From positions 2,232,001 through 2,296,000 of the forward strand of contig OW121857.1 in the NCBI GenBank assembly GCA_933228895.1: 64,000 nucleotides of DNA. The letters are read 5' to 3'. The notes beneath the pieces were generated by a model. The model was given only the letters and a program-made list of their open reading frames with translations. It was not told the origin of the DNA and searched no databases. Each line of letters begins with the position of its first letter. Position 1 is the first letter of the stretch. This DNA comes from Platycnemis pennipes (taxonomy: Eukaryota; Arthropoda; Insecta; Odonata; Platycnemididae). Below, piece by piece: positions 1 to 12,890 of this stretch. The position numbers and the translations under genes are program-made.

Positions 1-1980
1 ACAATATTTCCTCAAAATTTAGACTGATACATGACACTATATTTGCTAAAGTTGAGTTCGAAATGTTTTTTTCGGCTCCATATTGCCAAATTGTGTGCAA
101 ACCCTAAAAATTTTTCTCATCAGTCTTCAAAATGGTGAGGAGGGAAGAAGGTGAACGTAGGAAACCAGTTTAAGCCCGTCGTTTCTTATTATAGGAGAAA
201 TATCCGTGTTTTTCGCTGGCATTGGCATGGGTATTAAGTGTTTCAATACCTTTAGAACTAACACATTCATTTGTTTTTGATAATTTAGTGAGTATTTATA
301 CTGAAGACTATATTTACATTCTTATTATAAATTATAAACCTTAACTAAACTTAAACTTCAATTATACCGCTTTTAGCAAAAATTCTGTACAAAATTTCCT
401 CTATTTGTGTTCAATTTATTACTTACCTTTTAATTCGTCGGAGTAGAATACAATACTCAGGTCATTCATAAACGTCTAATAAATAATAAAAAGTAAAAAA
501 CGTTTGCCATCAAAGAAATACATTTCCCTGCATGTAATTTCCAAATCACTTTACAGGTCAACTTACTTTAATATCAATTAAAACGGAGTTTCATGTAAAG
601 TTAAAAATTTACAATCCCACTCAGGTCCCTAAACTGCTTGCTTTCCGCTTGAGATTCTTGCACAAATATTTGCCTTGTGTTGCTAATCTACCTGAGGATT
701 TCATTGCACTATTTTCTGTTGTTAATATCCATTTTTTCGGGTTCGGAAACTCATTGCCGTTTTCTAGGCACTGAGTTGCCGAAACCCGGGTCGGTTATTA
801 TTAAGAATTAAGTGTGGAGTATTGCAAATTGTATTTCATTATGAGTGTCAGTAAGTTCCCCAAAGTCGCGCCTGAAATGACTTCTTATATTAGAATGAAA
901 CGTTTGTTCACGCACAGGAGTGAGTGTAGAGTTGAGCTTTTGGTGTGTGAAGAGAGACGGCTGTGATTATGCAGCTAAAGTTGCTTTGTTTGGGTGGCTT
1001 GAAGTGGACGCATATCTCAGATATGTTGGTTGGGTTTTTGGCGCGCGTGGACGCGGAGACAAGCGACGAGGAATTGAGGCGAATGCAGGATAAACTCAAA
1101 AGAGGGTAGATGATGAAAATTTCATCGTCGGACCTCAGCCCTAGCTCCAGTTCTAAGGTTTTGGATGTCGAAGAACTCTCCTTCAAGTTTCTCTATGGAA
1201 AGGGTGAATATGGAAAGGAGCCAATCTGGTCCCCGTGACCGAAGTTTGGAGGAAACTTTGACTGAGAAGTCATGTCGTTGCGATTCAGGATTTTTTTGGA
1301 GAGTTTAATCAGAAAATCAGTGGAAGGTTACCATCCTCAGGGATGGTGGAAAGAAATTGCAGTGAGGTGAGCGGTGACCGCAGTGGCTAATCCTAGAGGG
1401 GGGGATCCTAGGGATTTCCAGGAAGTGATTGCAGTCTCGGGCGAAGTGGGTGATAGTAATCATTCCTTCAGGATATAAAAGGGGGCGATACAGCGATCTA
1501 TTTTATGGGATTTTATAGGGGATGCTCAGCAGTTACAGGGTGAGGAAATCGTGGCCTTGGTATTAGTTGCGTCGTGATTATTGGCTTGGTGTTGCAGTGC
1601 AGATGATATTTGTATTGTGTTCCCTGAACAAGACTTCTCCCCTGAATCCAAACGCACATCGTGCTCGCCTAGCCGGGAGGCGGTCCCTTTCTTGAAGGCG
1701 TCCTCGTTTCTTGGCGCTTTGTTCCCGACCCTTGCAGGGCCCTGAGGGGGCCCCAGTTGCCTGGTGACGACTCTTAACTCCACGCCCCACAAATCATGTC
1801 AATTAGCCCCTGTATCACACTTACCCCATTAAGATCCTCGCAGTTGGGAGTGAACTAAGTCTAGGGGTGTGGTCGACCTTCGTTCTGAGGGTCACGGGGG
1901 TTTTGCTCTTCCCTCTGCACAGAGGGACTCGAAGCTCGAGCGAGTGTCGCATCGCGCTCTGCCATGGAAAATGAGTGGCG
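1..1980. other. Unassigned AT-rich DNA, no recognised gene
   Basis: I see no protein domain or RNA gene here. The one mildly suggestive stretch is a 46-codon plus-strand ORF at 969-1109 with a charged C-terminus (AETSDEELRRMQDKLKRG), which has the look of a Gag-like or coiled-coil fragment but matches no family I can name. The surrounding 900-1800 interval is less AT-rich than the first 850 bases and may be an old retroelement, but no motif proves that. Confidence 0.4.
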
Positions 1981-2340
1981 TTGGTTGGTTGGTTGGTTAC
2001 TCAGGGGAGGCGGCCGACAGGCTGAGGTCATTTGCGCAATTAAGGATAGGTGGGTCATTGCAGAAGTTTTCAGGAAACGGAAGAAGGGTGGAGAGAAACC
2101 CGACGTCGGCATTAGCCTACTCTTAACTACAGGCGCCTAGGGGACCACGGCTTAACGTCCCATCCGACGGACGGAGTACGGAACTTGAAATGCCCTCCAC
2201 TAGGCACTCAAGTGGGGACCAGTTTTCTACCGGTTTTCCGACCGGTGGGGACCGAAAAAAAACTGCTACTGCCGGGAATTGAACCCGGGCCCTCGGGATG
2301 GGAGGCCAGTACTTTAGCCACCACACCAACCCGATCCCCA
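1981..2340 (-). mobile_element. tRNA-derived SINE, family 1, copy 1
   Basis: Read on the minus strand, the element opens at about 2340 with a tRNA-like head. An A-box-like segment (TTGGTGTGGTGGCTAAAGTA) is followed by a B-box-like GGGTTCAATTCCC near 2278-2290. A unique body of about 250 bases follows, and the element ends in a repeated AACC tail, seen on the plus strand as GGTTGGTTGGTT at 1981. The same body (CCATCCGACGGACGGAGTAC on the plus strand) recurs at 44999-45300 and, more diverged, at 14430-14660. Polymerase III head, body and simple tail are the standard SINE layout; the partner LINE is unknown. This copy has the most complete head of the three. Confidence 0.8.
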
Positions 2341-2796
2341 GTGGTATTGGTTTCCTTAGCATTATTTTTTTTAGTTAGTTAGTTATGTCACAGCATAAAG
2401 CATTTTTATGTTGGGACTTTGTACCGGCTCCTCTGTTCAAGTTGCCCGTCTAATTCAAGGCAGCATAATCGATGTCGAATGCAGTGGCCGTTACTTTCAG
2501 GGCTCGGTGATCGTTGTAATATGAAGTGATATTTTTTGCTTGGCGCCATAAATGTATTTTATTTTAGTTTTCGAATCCGTTTCATGACCTTTCTCAATAT
2601 TATGAGTCTGTGTAGTGGATCACCAGTGATATCTGACATGAGTACTGTTCTGCTGTAAAGGCGCAGAATGGCCAAGAATATTGTGATGCAGTGAAGGATG
2701 AAGATTCTATTCATGTGAGTTCTCTTATGCTTAACCTTAAATTCAGATGAAAAATGCAACGGTTGCCTAAATTGGTCCTCAAGAATAATTCATGTA
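2341..2796. other. Unassigned spacer
   Basis: Ordinary AT-rich DNA with short ORFs on both strands and no recognisable domain. Confidence 0.4.
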
Positions 2797-2895
2797 TCAC
2801 CATTGGCCATCAGTCCTCAGAGAGGTTTGGCGCAGCTCTCCACTGAGTCCTCCTATCGACTAAACTCTCCATATTTACATAATTTGCCTCTAATG
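2797..2895 (-). mobile_element. RTE-like LINE, 3' terminal fragment
   Basis: On the plus strand this matches, with substitutions, the reverse complement of the 3' end seen at 62885-63195 and 46627-46712. It has the (TCA)n-type end, then a cognate of TTGACGCAACCCTCCACT, then TCCTATCGACTAAACTCTCC. It therefore represents only the last part of the ORF and the 3' tail of the family. Too short and diverged to code. Confidence 0.55.
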
Positions 2896-3000
2896 TCCGT
2901 CTGGCTGAAGTTACTGTTTAGTCAATGATTTTGTTCAAATTGATGCGAACATTTACGTATTCCTAAATCACGGAGACATAATTTATAGGATAACTATACT

Positions 3001-3694
3001 TCTGGGGTAAACACATAGGTACGTGAAATAATGGGTCAAGAATATTGGGTAAATGTGACTAACGTGTACGAGAAATCAGCTACTTTTCCCTTGTTAGACC
3101 TCATTTGGAATATGCTGCCAGTGTATGGGATCCCTACGAAATCGGTCTAAATAACGACTTGAACGTGTGCAGCGAAGATCGGCAAGATTTGTAAAGGGAC
3201 GGTACGATAACCTTATTAGCGTGACGATGGGATTCATTGTTAGGTCGCAGGTTGAAATTTAGACAATCTCCAAAATAAATTCCGAAATGATATTTTCAGT
3301 GATGACGTTAAAAATATTTTCCGAACCCCAACTCACTATGGTTGACTGGATCATAATTACAAAATTAGAGATATTGATTGCCGAACTGACAGATTCAAAA
3401 TGTTCTTTTTTCCTCGTACAATTAGGGATATGAATAACGGTAAATATATTCAATACGAGTTTAGTAATGGATAACATTGGTAGCTTCATGTTAGTATAAG
3501 AACTTGAAGATAACCCTACTAACAGCATGTTTTTCCTTGTTTGCTTTGCAATTTTAATCTTTTTAAATATTGCAATCTGGACTAATATATTAATACTAAT
3601 CCTTTTTTATACATGATATGTAGTTCATGTTTGGTGAGAATTCACCCTCTGCCACACACCTTTGAGGTGGCTTGCAGGGTATTATGTAGATGTG
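3001..3694 (+). pseudogene. CR1/Jockey-type LINE, family B, 3' fragment (RT C-terminus and 3' UTR)
   Basis: This is a decayed copy of the B element at 24125-25208. It starts within the segment equivalent to 24465 (GGTAAACACATA...GTGAAATAATGGGTCAAG), lacks about 36 bases present in the better copy, and runs through the conserved C-terminal region (LEYAASVWDP coding sequence near 3110-3132) into the shared 3' UTR. The UTR ends with the GGTGGCTTGCAGGGTAT motif and one or two GTAGAT units at 3686-3694. Frameshifts and small deletions break the frame. The product was the C-terminal part of a retrotransposon endonuclease/reverse transcriptase. Confidence 0.85.
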
Positions 3695-6600
3695 TCTTTG
3701 ATTAAAGTTTACGCTCCGTGGGCGGTTGAGTGGAGACTTCAGCAATGTGCGTGGCTTAAAAGTTTCCCACGGTTGGCACGCTTGGAGAGTGCTGTGGAAA
3801 CAGAAGACTACCAAAGGAAGTCGAAGAGGATAGTATAGGAGACTCAATATTGAGACCTGCATCCGAAATAGCCGTAAAGGACTTGCGAATAAGACTCCTG
3901 GCGTTGATACTATTCGTACGCTCAAGCTAAGTGAAAATGCAGTTCAGAGTGCATGAGCCCTGCAAAACGAAACTATCTGCGTCATGCAGTCAACAGAATA
4001 GTACTTGCGGACGTGCTTTCAGAAGAAAACGCCATTATGCCTATTCCCAAAATGAGTAGGACGAAAAAGAAGCGAAAACATGATACAATTATGCTCACAG
4101 TGCATTCCTCATAGATATTGGGAAGTGTTTTCTTCATAGTGATTGATAGGAAAGCTGAAGAGTTCCTGAAAGGAGAATAATTTGATCCAGAAAGAGTAAG
4201 GGTTTATGAGATCAATTTTGTAACTCAAACTGCTCATAAAGAAGAACAAACTGACTTTCGCGGCATTTGTGGAAGATAAGGAAACTCTCCAGAGTGTGGA
4301 TGCGAATTCCTTGCATGGAATTCGTAAGAAAATTCACTGAGCAAAGAATAGTCCACAATTCGCGTAAAGGCCATTGCTCATGGTAAACTTTGGGAGCAGT
4401 AAGAAGGGAGAATGAGGGAAGAAGGGTCCATGTTGTGCAATGTCTCTTTCTTCAATCTTTCATGCACACATGGAAAAAGTCATTGATGTAATCGATGATT
4501 CGGATTCAGAACTAAAACGAAGGAAAAAATCATCAGGCTGCGATTTTTTAATGACATTTCGGTCATGGGTGAGACAAATATATTTAATGAACAATCTGGT
4601 TGACCTTGAAATGATATTGAAAAGATATAACTTGAAGGCCTAGGAAAGGAAGGCAATGGCAATAAGCATTTAGCAGAGGTAGCAAGAGGCCGTGGCAAGG
4701 CAGGAGAAGCAAAACCTTGAGGGGTGAGCGATTATTTCTATCTAGGAAACCATTAGAGATGGAAATGGAGAAGTATCCCTCGTCAAGAACGGTGATGCGA
4801 TTGGACGCACACTAAACATGCGGACAATAGTGGGTTGTGTGTGCTGTTCCTCAAGAGTTGCGTGATTTTATTTTCTCGAATAATATTCATTTCGAATAAT
4901 AATTCATTTATAGAATGGCAGGAGAAGTTCCTTCGGTGGTGATCTCTCGTACAATAGCGGATATCTCGCGGGCTGAAAAACTAAATAGAAGTGTAACCGC
5001 ATCTTACGTATCCAATCTTTGGCCATCGCCATCTATATTCGAATGTTGGAACTAAATTCCTCCAAGTGGTCGCGACTCTTCCAGAAACGCATTTCAGAAT
5101 AAAGACAAATAGATTACGACGCTTTGACACTTGCATCCCTTTTAGTGCTTGTCCGAATGGAGGACTAATGTCTTTATCGTTCTAATGGTAGACTCGTTCA
5201 CTGCCAGGAATCTACTGGCAAAAGCATAGGATTCCCCGCTAGAAATTCTGTTTAGCACTTCCTCCAAATTTCTATGCAGCATAAGCATGTTTCTCACGCT
5301 CTTTGCGCAAAATTATTTCCCCCTCGCCTGTTTCAAATCCCTTGCAGCAAATTAAAGTACATAGACGAGACTGAGGAAACGACATCTTTCAACACGCTCT
5401 CACCAATTTCAGGAACCTGCTTAGCTGAGTGAGACGCCCGACGGAAAATACAGACCATGTAACGAAGAACTTTTCGCCCACTGAGCTGTCTGTTGGACCG
5501 ACAATTCTCTGAGGGGAGAACGTGGAACGATCCACACGACGAAGCATTGTACGCAGAATGTCGGAATGAAAAGAATACTTTATACTTGTGTCTCAATACC
5601 ACGAAATGATAGTATAGTAAAATTTACTTTAGGTACGTCACGTCGTTGAAACCCCTATAATGCAAATTTAACGAGTTAAGTGTTTACATTGCCAACAATA
5701 TCTGGACGTAACATTAGGCTGGACGAAACCGCGGATACCTTGCGGTTGAGAAAGCATTTCAACCGTCAAAGTAGTGCTCAAACTGTGGACTTCAGATAAC
5801 CAATGGCTGCGGTAGACAAAATCGCGGTTTTAAAGGAAAACTCGCACTTAAAGTTCGTTAAGCGGAAATCAATCGTCTGCGGATTGGAGGCAATCATTGC
5901 AGCCTCCAAAAGATCCTCTTCTCTGTCGGCGTCTCTTTGGCACCATTTGCGTTTCCCATCCGCAATTGCCCCAAGTGCTTCAGATCCCGCTGCATGCTAT
6001 TTCATGATTAATGTCAAATCTTTTTCCTTCCCTTTTATCCCTTCCCACATGTAACAAAGTCTGTAAAATTTATTGTTGTTTGTTGAACTTACTCTACAAA
6101 TCGTAGCACCAATTAAGCACAAAGAGCTTTCAAAACGCTCACCTGAGCGATAGCACATCAAAAAAGACGTTAAATTTAATCTCAAAGACATTATATCCAG
6201 GTAGTTAGTTATTTTAGGCTAATCGGAATAAATACAATCAGCAAAACTCCCTCATCGAAGACATCAAAGGCATTCAAACCACTCTGTAGATGCACTGACT
6301 GCTTCGTGCACATTTAAGGCATTTGTCAAGGAGTCCATTCAGCCTCATGCCACTAAGAAGTTCACCACCGACGAAACCACATTGCCACCGCCTCATTTTA
6401 AAATGGTGACGGAGAGAACACAACGCACCTATAAAAAGCGTTGAATGAGCCGACATTGTCCTCGTGTCGCGCCCCGCAGATCACTGTAGCGGAGTGAAAT
6501 GCTTTTTCTTAGAAGGAAACTGAGATGCTGCCGACAGGAAAAAGTGGGACCAAATGAAGTGTCGTCGTGTCGGATGCAGGCCAGGGGTAGTGGCGAGGAA

Positions 6601-6837
6601 TTCAGAAGGACCTGCAGCAGGAGGACCTTAAGAGTTGAGTGGGGAGTTTTGAAAGGCAAAGTCGTGATTCCAGAGGAAGCAAACGGAGGGCCGCGAAAGA
6701 AGAAAACCCTGGCAGCGACTTTTCTAGGCGTCTTTAATTTAGCCAAGCACGAACATGGCACAAATGAGTTTAGTTGGTTGGCTGAAATATGGGCTTCCTG
6801 AGGGTTGCCATGGTAAAATTGCAATGTGAATGAGGGA
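3695..6837. other. Unassigned region, no recognised gene
   Basis: The interval 3700-4750 is purine-rich on the plus strand and yields several lysine-rich short ORFs, for example 67 codons at 4440-4643. That texture suggests a decayed coding element, but I cannot assign a family. From 4750 to 6837 there are only short ORFs and no repeated motif that I could match elsewhere in the window. Confidence 0.35.
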
Positions 6838-6976
6838 TCCTGGGTAGCGAGGTGGTCTGCGCAGTGGCCCAGAATGCCCAAGGTCCGTGGTTCGATTCGC
6901 GGTTTCCCGATGAATTTTTTCGCATGGCAATTAATGTAAATTTCACGCGGCAGGATTGAAATATCCTACAATTCAT
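6838..6976 (+). mobile_element. tRNA-like SINE head, family 2
   Basis: An A-box-like GGGTAGCGAGGTGGTCTGCG and a B-box-like GTGGTTCGATTCGCGG are spaced as in tRNA genes, but the arms do not fold into a complete cloverleaf. The downstream body contains CATGGCAATTAATGT (6925-6939), and the same string recurs at 7187-7201, which suggests a second partial body. I read this as a SINE or tRNA pseudogene, not a functional tRNA. Confidence 0.5.
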
Positions 6977-9900
6977 ACACTTGTTTATATAATATTAAAA
7001 AAATTCGCAGGTATTCAGGTCCCTAATACCATGAGGAAAGCAATGCATGCATAAGTTCGGCATTATAGTTCCCTGATATTTGGCTCAACGAATTCCAATC
7101 TGCCGTAGCAAGCAGGAAATCATAAAATATTTCTAACGTCATCAGTAAAATTATCGTCTTGGAATTTACTTCAGTCTTCAGTTTACATGGCAATTAATGT
7201 GAAGTGTATGAATTGGTAGACAAGATGGTTGCATCTCGGTATAAAAGCTTTTAGCTCTCCCAACCGTCAGCACTTTTCATCGTGCTTCAATTGCATTAAA
7301 ATCTCTTTTGAATCGCTGCAACTCGGTAGCCTCAATGAATAAGGTTCTGCAAGCGAGGTAGCTAGTTCGTGTCAGGTGAGCATTCACTCTCGTCTCCGCA
7401 TTTATGGCTCATCGCGAGGGCAGCAGGAAGTTTGTCGTCCTTGTTTGTCGTCACGCCGTATTGGAAATGCCGACGCCTAATGGCGCCTCGCCGGAAAGAT
7501 GGTGTGCCTCTCGCAAAATGGCAGGGGGTGTTGCCGAGCCCTGCTCTGTGTGTGTGTGTGGTCGGTGCTGCTCCCTATGTGGTGCGATTTCGATGCTCAC
7601 CGTGAGAGTGGCCGTACGGAAAGGAAGTTCACTCTCTCCGGGTGGAAGGACACCACTCATGCAAAGGTCATTGATAGTCAATTATTTATCACTAGTAAAG
7701 TTCGGTTTAGGTGCATTTGAAATACCTACTCCTTCTAATCGTTTCTACGGCGACAGGACACAACTAACTTTCACATTTTTGATTCTTCGAACTCAAGCGT
7801 CTTCAGCATTTAATGATTCTTAGCCCTCATCACTTAGCCTTCCCACGTTCCTAGAATACAGGTTCGGCCACTTATGCTCTGCAGAGCGCGTGTCCACTTA
7901 GTGAGGCCGTAGTTCGTCCCTTTCACACTAGGTGCGCTTAAATCTCCAGACTGAGATTCCCGTTGTGACAGTTCAGATAACATTAGTGTTTGTGACAATT
8001 GAGGGCAAGGGCTAATTACGAAAGTTTCTTCCTTCTGTTGTTTGGCACCATGAAAATGAAAGAATGGCAAATGGCGTGTCGCGAAGAATCAGTGAAAATG
8101 CTGAAAAAGTAATTTATCCCGGGGGCAAACAGATACGACGCGTGTGTCGAAAAAGTTTCAGTGTTTGCGTGCTTGGGCTTTAAGGCGGATGTGGGAGAGA
8201 ACAATTCTTTGCTAAGATTTTGCGGAAATCGTTTTGGTCGTGGAAAACAGTTTCACGAGTTAACATGGAAAGAAAACACGAGCAAAATCCACAGAAATAA
8301 CCTGTGTTATGACACGGGTTTTGATGTATTACAGCATCATGTGCTTCCTCTCCATACCGCCGGAATCTTCAGAAATAATTTTCGCGGGTGCTAACTGGGC
8401 AAGGAGGGCAGATACAGAGAAGATAACATCGCAACTAGAGTAAATGACACTCACATTATGCCATTATTGCATATTCCTTATTGCCCATTCTTGTTTTTTC
8501 GCACTTATAAGGCCAGCAATGCGTTTCTACCCGTATCCTCAATTGTTTGAACACAAGTTGCGTAGCAAAACTTAACTTAGGGATGACCCTGTGCAATCCG
8601 TTTTCCCCATCTTATATTTGAATATGCCCGCCGGAAAATCTCCTCCTCGAAGATAAGTAATGAAAAATAATTTAGGCGATTTAAATTCAATATTGCCGCT
8701 GGATATGTGAATTACTCTACTGATTAAGTTTATAGTGAGCTAGACATATTAAAATAGCTAGTTGTTTGTAGTAGTTCCATTGAAATTTGTTATTCTTATG
8801 TGCTGCTGTAATTACTCATTCTGTCAATGCACGTGGAAATATTCTGCCAGTCTATGCATTTTGTAAGACTTACTGTAGCTGTTGCCGAATGTTTCTGCTT
8901 TTTTTAAATTCTACAGCTTGCGTGGATACCTACCTCATGATGTGGGATATAATATTCAGTTAGCCAGCTATCGTAATAATTCCGTCTTGGTGGCGCAGGA
9001 TTTATTACCTCAGACGGGAGGGTTATTCTACCTTGGCTGCCGAAATTGAGGGAAAAACATCATTCTAGGAATAAAAAAGTTGGCATTTTTGGCAGTATCA
9101 CAGTATTCAAACGCTTATCCTTTATAAGGTTGTAGATGTTACACCTTTGATTGATTCCTTTGAAATTCATTGCGCTCTGGATTTGCAGGAGGTGAGATCA
9201 AAATTTTCAATGAGGCGAGGTTGTCTGGTTGGGCTCTATTTGATGACTCGCGGGCCATTTCGCATCTGCATACCATTTGGAAAGATGACATTGGCCTGAG
9301 CATCTTGAAAAGTGCGGCCTTTCCCATCAGTATCCGCCTACGGCCCTTGTGCTGTCAGTCCAAGTGCGACATTATATGGAGAGGAGTATGCGCCCAAAAA
9401 GGCAAACCCTTGTCCACAGGGCGACTCTGAAGGTGACTGAGAGAGGGAAAGTTGCCCTACGCCAGGGAAGGGATATTATCTCGAACGTCGACGGTTTATG
9501 GATGCCAAACAATGTTAGGGAACAATTAGAAGAGGATTCAATTGCAGTGGAAGAACAGAGGAAAATGCAATGGAGGAAAAGCTCCTAAAATTGAATTAAT
9601 CGTCAGCTCAGGTGACGTTCGTCACTGAGATAATTGTTGCATCAAAGGGGCGAAATACTGTAGCCGTAAGATCCTCAGAAGACTTGGTAATGGTTTGCCT
9701 GCTGATGCATATCCGCTCTCCAGGGCAGCACCAAATTAGAAGAGGGAATTTAATCCTTCCATTGCTATCACTCCGAACTATTAGGCGGTATATGGCGATG
9801 CTGAACAGCAACAGAACAGGTTTTAATGACAAATTTTTTACAGTATTTAAAAAGCATTTTAGCCTTCAAAGTTGTTCATGGTATGCTACTATTGGATGAG

Positions 9901-10922
9901 ATTGGCTCGAGAGAACAGAATAGAAGAAACACTTATAGTCAGGAGAGAGGCATTGTCGGTGTGTTACTCAACACGCACTGCTGAAGTGACCTCACACCCT
10001 TAAGTTATGAGTCAAATTTTCTCCTTCTTAGAAGCTAAATGATATTTAATTGGCATATTTTTTTATTTTAGAGAATTTAAATTTATTATGTTCCTTACGG
10101 GTGATGCATTTTCCTATAATTACATTGATGTTAAAACTTTATCATATTTTTTAAAACTGAATCTCTTTTATTGAATTTTTATTTTAAGTTTATTCAATAA
10201 ATAATTTAAATTTCATTTGTATGATGTATTCTCTGAGTCATTTCAACTCTTAGACACATAAAATCTAGAATTTGAAATTTAAATACACGTAATCTTTTTT
10301 CTCTATATTTGATATTTGTGTTCGTAATTAACCCTACGATAATTGATGCGTCACCGGCTAGAAAATTTGAAAAACAGCGTTAGACTATACGAAAGTGGTG
10401 AATTTTTCAAATGCTGTTCATCATCAAGCATATACGTCAAGTAATAATCCAATAATGGAGGAAATAAAGAGAAAAATTATCACTACTAATTAAAAACAAT
10501 GGTCACTGATAACCTACGGCATGCGCTAAGCATTAATACAATCAACAATCTTCAAAATGCAGACCATGGAAGCCTTAAAAAAGTAAGGTACTGGTTACAC
10601 CGAAAAGCTGTGAAAACTTAAAGGCAAGGCTTCTGGATTGAATGAATATGCATTGAGAGCAAATTAACATGCTGGGCTCGAAGGCATATTGCTTACTGCA
10701 AGGGATCAGTATTTCATGCTTAAGAAGCCACAGTCTTAATTTCATCAGTTTGTTTGTGCCCATATTTTCTGTTATTTGCAATTTCGTTTTCACGTTAAGG
10801 TAAATTTACTTTATAATTGAATCATGTTGTAAGAAGTCTTGGTGTTGTTTTGGTCACGAATATAAAGAGCATCTGAATCGATCTGCTGTCCAGTGTATTT
10901 CCCTCATCATTTTTTGGTCCTG
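6977..10922. other. Unassigned region, no recognised gene
   Basis: No domain or family repeat recognised. There is a short TG run near 7547-7560. The interval 7370-7820 is moderately GC-rich with overlapping ORFs in several frames on both strands, typical of composition rather than coding. From 9980 to 10560 the DNA is very AT-rich. Confidence 0.35.
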
Positions 10923-10995
10923 CATGCCTATGTAGTGCCACACCCCTTGCCACACACCCTCGTGGGGGCCCGCAGGGTATTACGTAGGCGTAGTG
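10923..10995 (+). repeat. Solo 3' end of an A/B-type LINE
   Basis: The sequence CTTGCCACACACCCTCGTGG followed by GCAGGGTATTACGTAG is a diverged copy of the 3' end shared by LINEs A and B. No RT-coding sequence precedes it, so this is an extremely 5'-truncated or decayed insertion. Confidence 0.7.
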
Positions 10996-11781
10996 AGGGC
11001 CCCTCATGATTAACTCGGTGTCGGATGTGATCCTGTCCTCCCGGTACTTCTGTGAAAGCCGTAGTCTTCGTGGTTGAAGGTTCTCACATAGTCTCAAGTG
11101 ACGAATTTATGCGTATCCCCTTATCAAAACAGTTGTTCACACATCTAACTGATCTCCTCTGTATTTCATCTGGTTCAAAGAAGTAATATCGGCCTTTACT
11201 TCGTGGATTTTATACATGGTCGGATATAATGCAACAATAATTTTCCAAACAGATTTTAATTTCCCTACCGGCTTCATCACACACGTCATGTCATAATCAA
11301 AGGACTGAAACCAGTTGGGAGATTAAAAGCTGTGTGGAAATTTATGAATTTTCATTATTTTCGACTTTATCGAGTTCCTTTATTAATCCCTTTTCCCAGG
11401 GGTCCCAAATGTTGAAGGATTATTCCACGATTGCCAACCTAACGCGGAGTAACTGGAAACAACTCAAAAACACGCACATCGGGTCTTTGAGGTAGCAAGA
11501 GCACAGGCTCCCATTTGAAGGTCTGGGTTTTTATCCTGGCCGTCGTCGTCGATATTCCTTCACCATGGTCCACTTCTACGCTAGAATAAATCGCTCTTTC
11601 GAGAGTACCGCTGTACAACGCGTCAAACATTGGTCCGTTCGTCAGTTTCAGGGGAGGTCAAGTGCGGCCGCGATCCCAAATTAACAGTCCTTTACCTCCC
11701 GATTTGAGACGCCTGAAAGTGCAGAACAGTCACTACCCCTGCGAATGCTCTCCATCACCTGTTTTATTGCCACATGAAGTT
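10996..11781. other. Unassigned spacer
   Basis: No recognisable gene or repeat. It separates the solo LINE end from the A-family fragments. Confidence 0.4.
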
Positions 11782-12427
11782 TGTAGTTAGTAGTGAGCTT
11801 AGACTTTTTGCAGAAGATGCGGTAGTATATAGGGGTATATCAAAAGAATAAGACAGAAAATGGCTTAGCAACGATTTAAATGCAATTCAAGAGTGGGGCG
11901 ACAAATGACAGTTAGAGCTTAACCTTAAAAAGTGTGCAGCTATCAATTTTTGGAGGAGAAATAATTCGATAGAGCGATCCTATAAAATTAATAACACGAA
12001 GATCGAAAGCGTTGAAACCATAAGGTATTAAGGTGTAACAATCACTAAAGATTTATCGTGGGGAAGACACATCCGGGAAATATGTGGCCGAGCGAAGAGA
12101 AAGCTAGGATTTATAAAAAGAGTACTTGGGAAATGTGATGAGAAGACAAAAGAGCAATGTTATTTTTCTCTAGTTAGGCCCCACCTTGAGTATGCAGCCA
12201 GTGTATGGGAATGAATTAGGTTTAATCAGAGAAATAGACAGTGTGCAGCGTAGAGCAGCTAGGTTCGTTAAAAGGTGTTACGATAGGTTGAGTAGCGTTT
12301 CAGAATTAATACAAGAATTAGGGTGGGAACCATTGTCAGAGCGTAGGTTAAAGTACAGATTGAATCTATTAGGGAAATTTCTATCGGATAGCTTTACTTA
12401 AGATGTTAGGCACATATTAAAAAAACC
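11782..12427 (+). pseudogene. CR1/Jockey-type LINE, family A, fragment 1 (RT core to C-terminus)
   Basis: Closely similar to 23089-23725 of the intact A element. It begins just upstream of the catalytic box, here LFAEDAVVYRG with the first Asp of FADD changed to Glu, and continues through the thumb and the YAASVW region. Premature stops occur (a TAA after the catalytic box near 11850 and another in the segment equivalent to VRYLGV), and eight bases are missing after YAASVW near 12210. It stops in the equivalent of DVRHILK. The fragment was an RT and cannot make a functional enzyme. A second overlapping A fragment starts about 85 bases downstream. Confidence 0.9.
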
Positions 12428-12512
12428 AACGTCCACTTTTTATCCAAGAGAGAGATTTCATTCGAGCCGCATTAGTGGTGTTTAACCAGCATTTTTAATA
12501 TCATTACATCAT

Positions 12513-12890
12513 TACTAGTTAGGCCCCACCTTGAGTATGCAGCCAGTGTATGGGATCCGAATGAATTAGGTTTGATCAGAGAACTAGACAGTGTGAAGCG
12601 TAGGGCAGATAGGTTCGCTAAAAGGTGTTACGATAGGTTGAGTAGTGTATCAAAAGTAATACAAGGATTACTAGTAGGGTGGGAATCATTGTCAGAGCGT
12701 AGGTTAAAGTACAGATTAAATCTATTAGAGAAATTTAAATCGAAACCAAAGATGTTAGGCACAAATTAATAATACCAGCGTATTATGCTAGATTCGACCA
12801 GATAAATAAGGTTAGAGAGATAGATTGTCGTACCGATAGATTCAAAATGACATTTTTCCCCCGTACTATAAGAGAACAGAATAGGGAGCA
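12513..12890 (+). pseudogene. CR1/Jockey-type LINE, family A, fragment 2 (C-terminus)
   Basis: Starts at the equivalent of LVRPHLEYAASVWDPNE and runs to IREQNR (the 23470-23840 equivalent), so it repeats about 250 bases already present in fragment 1. Differences from fragment 1, including a retained WDPNE and a small insertion near 12668-12677, show it is not a recent tandem duplication of that copy. The 3' UTR and hexamer tail are missing. The intervening 12428-12512 is unrelated DNA. Confidence 0.88.

Noticed and set aside
3700..4700. Decayed gene suggested by lysine-rich short ORFs
   Set aside because: Purine bias alone can produce this; no family motif could be identified.
6429..6881. 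150-codon minus-strand ORF
   Set aside because: It overlaps an open plus-strand frame and the tRNA-like SINE head; no domain seen.
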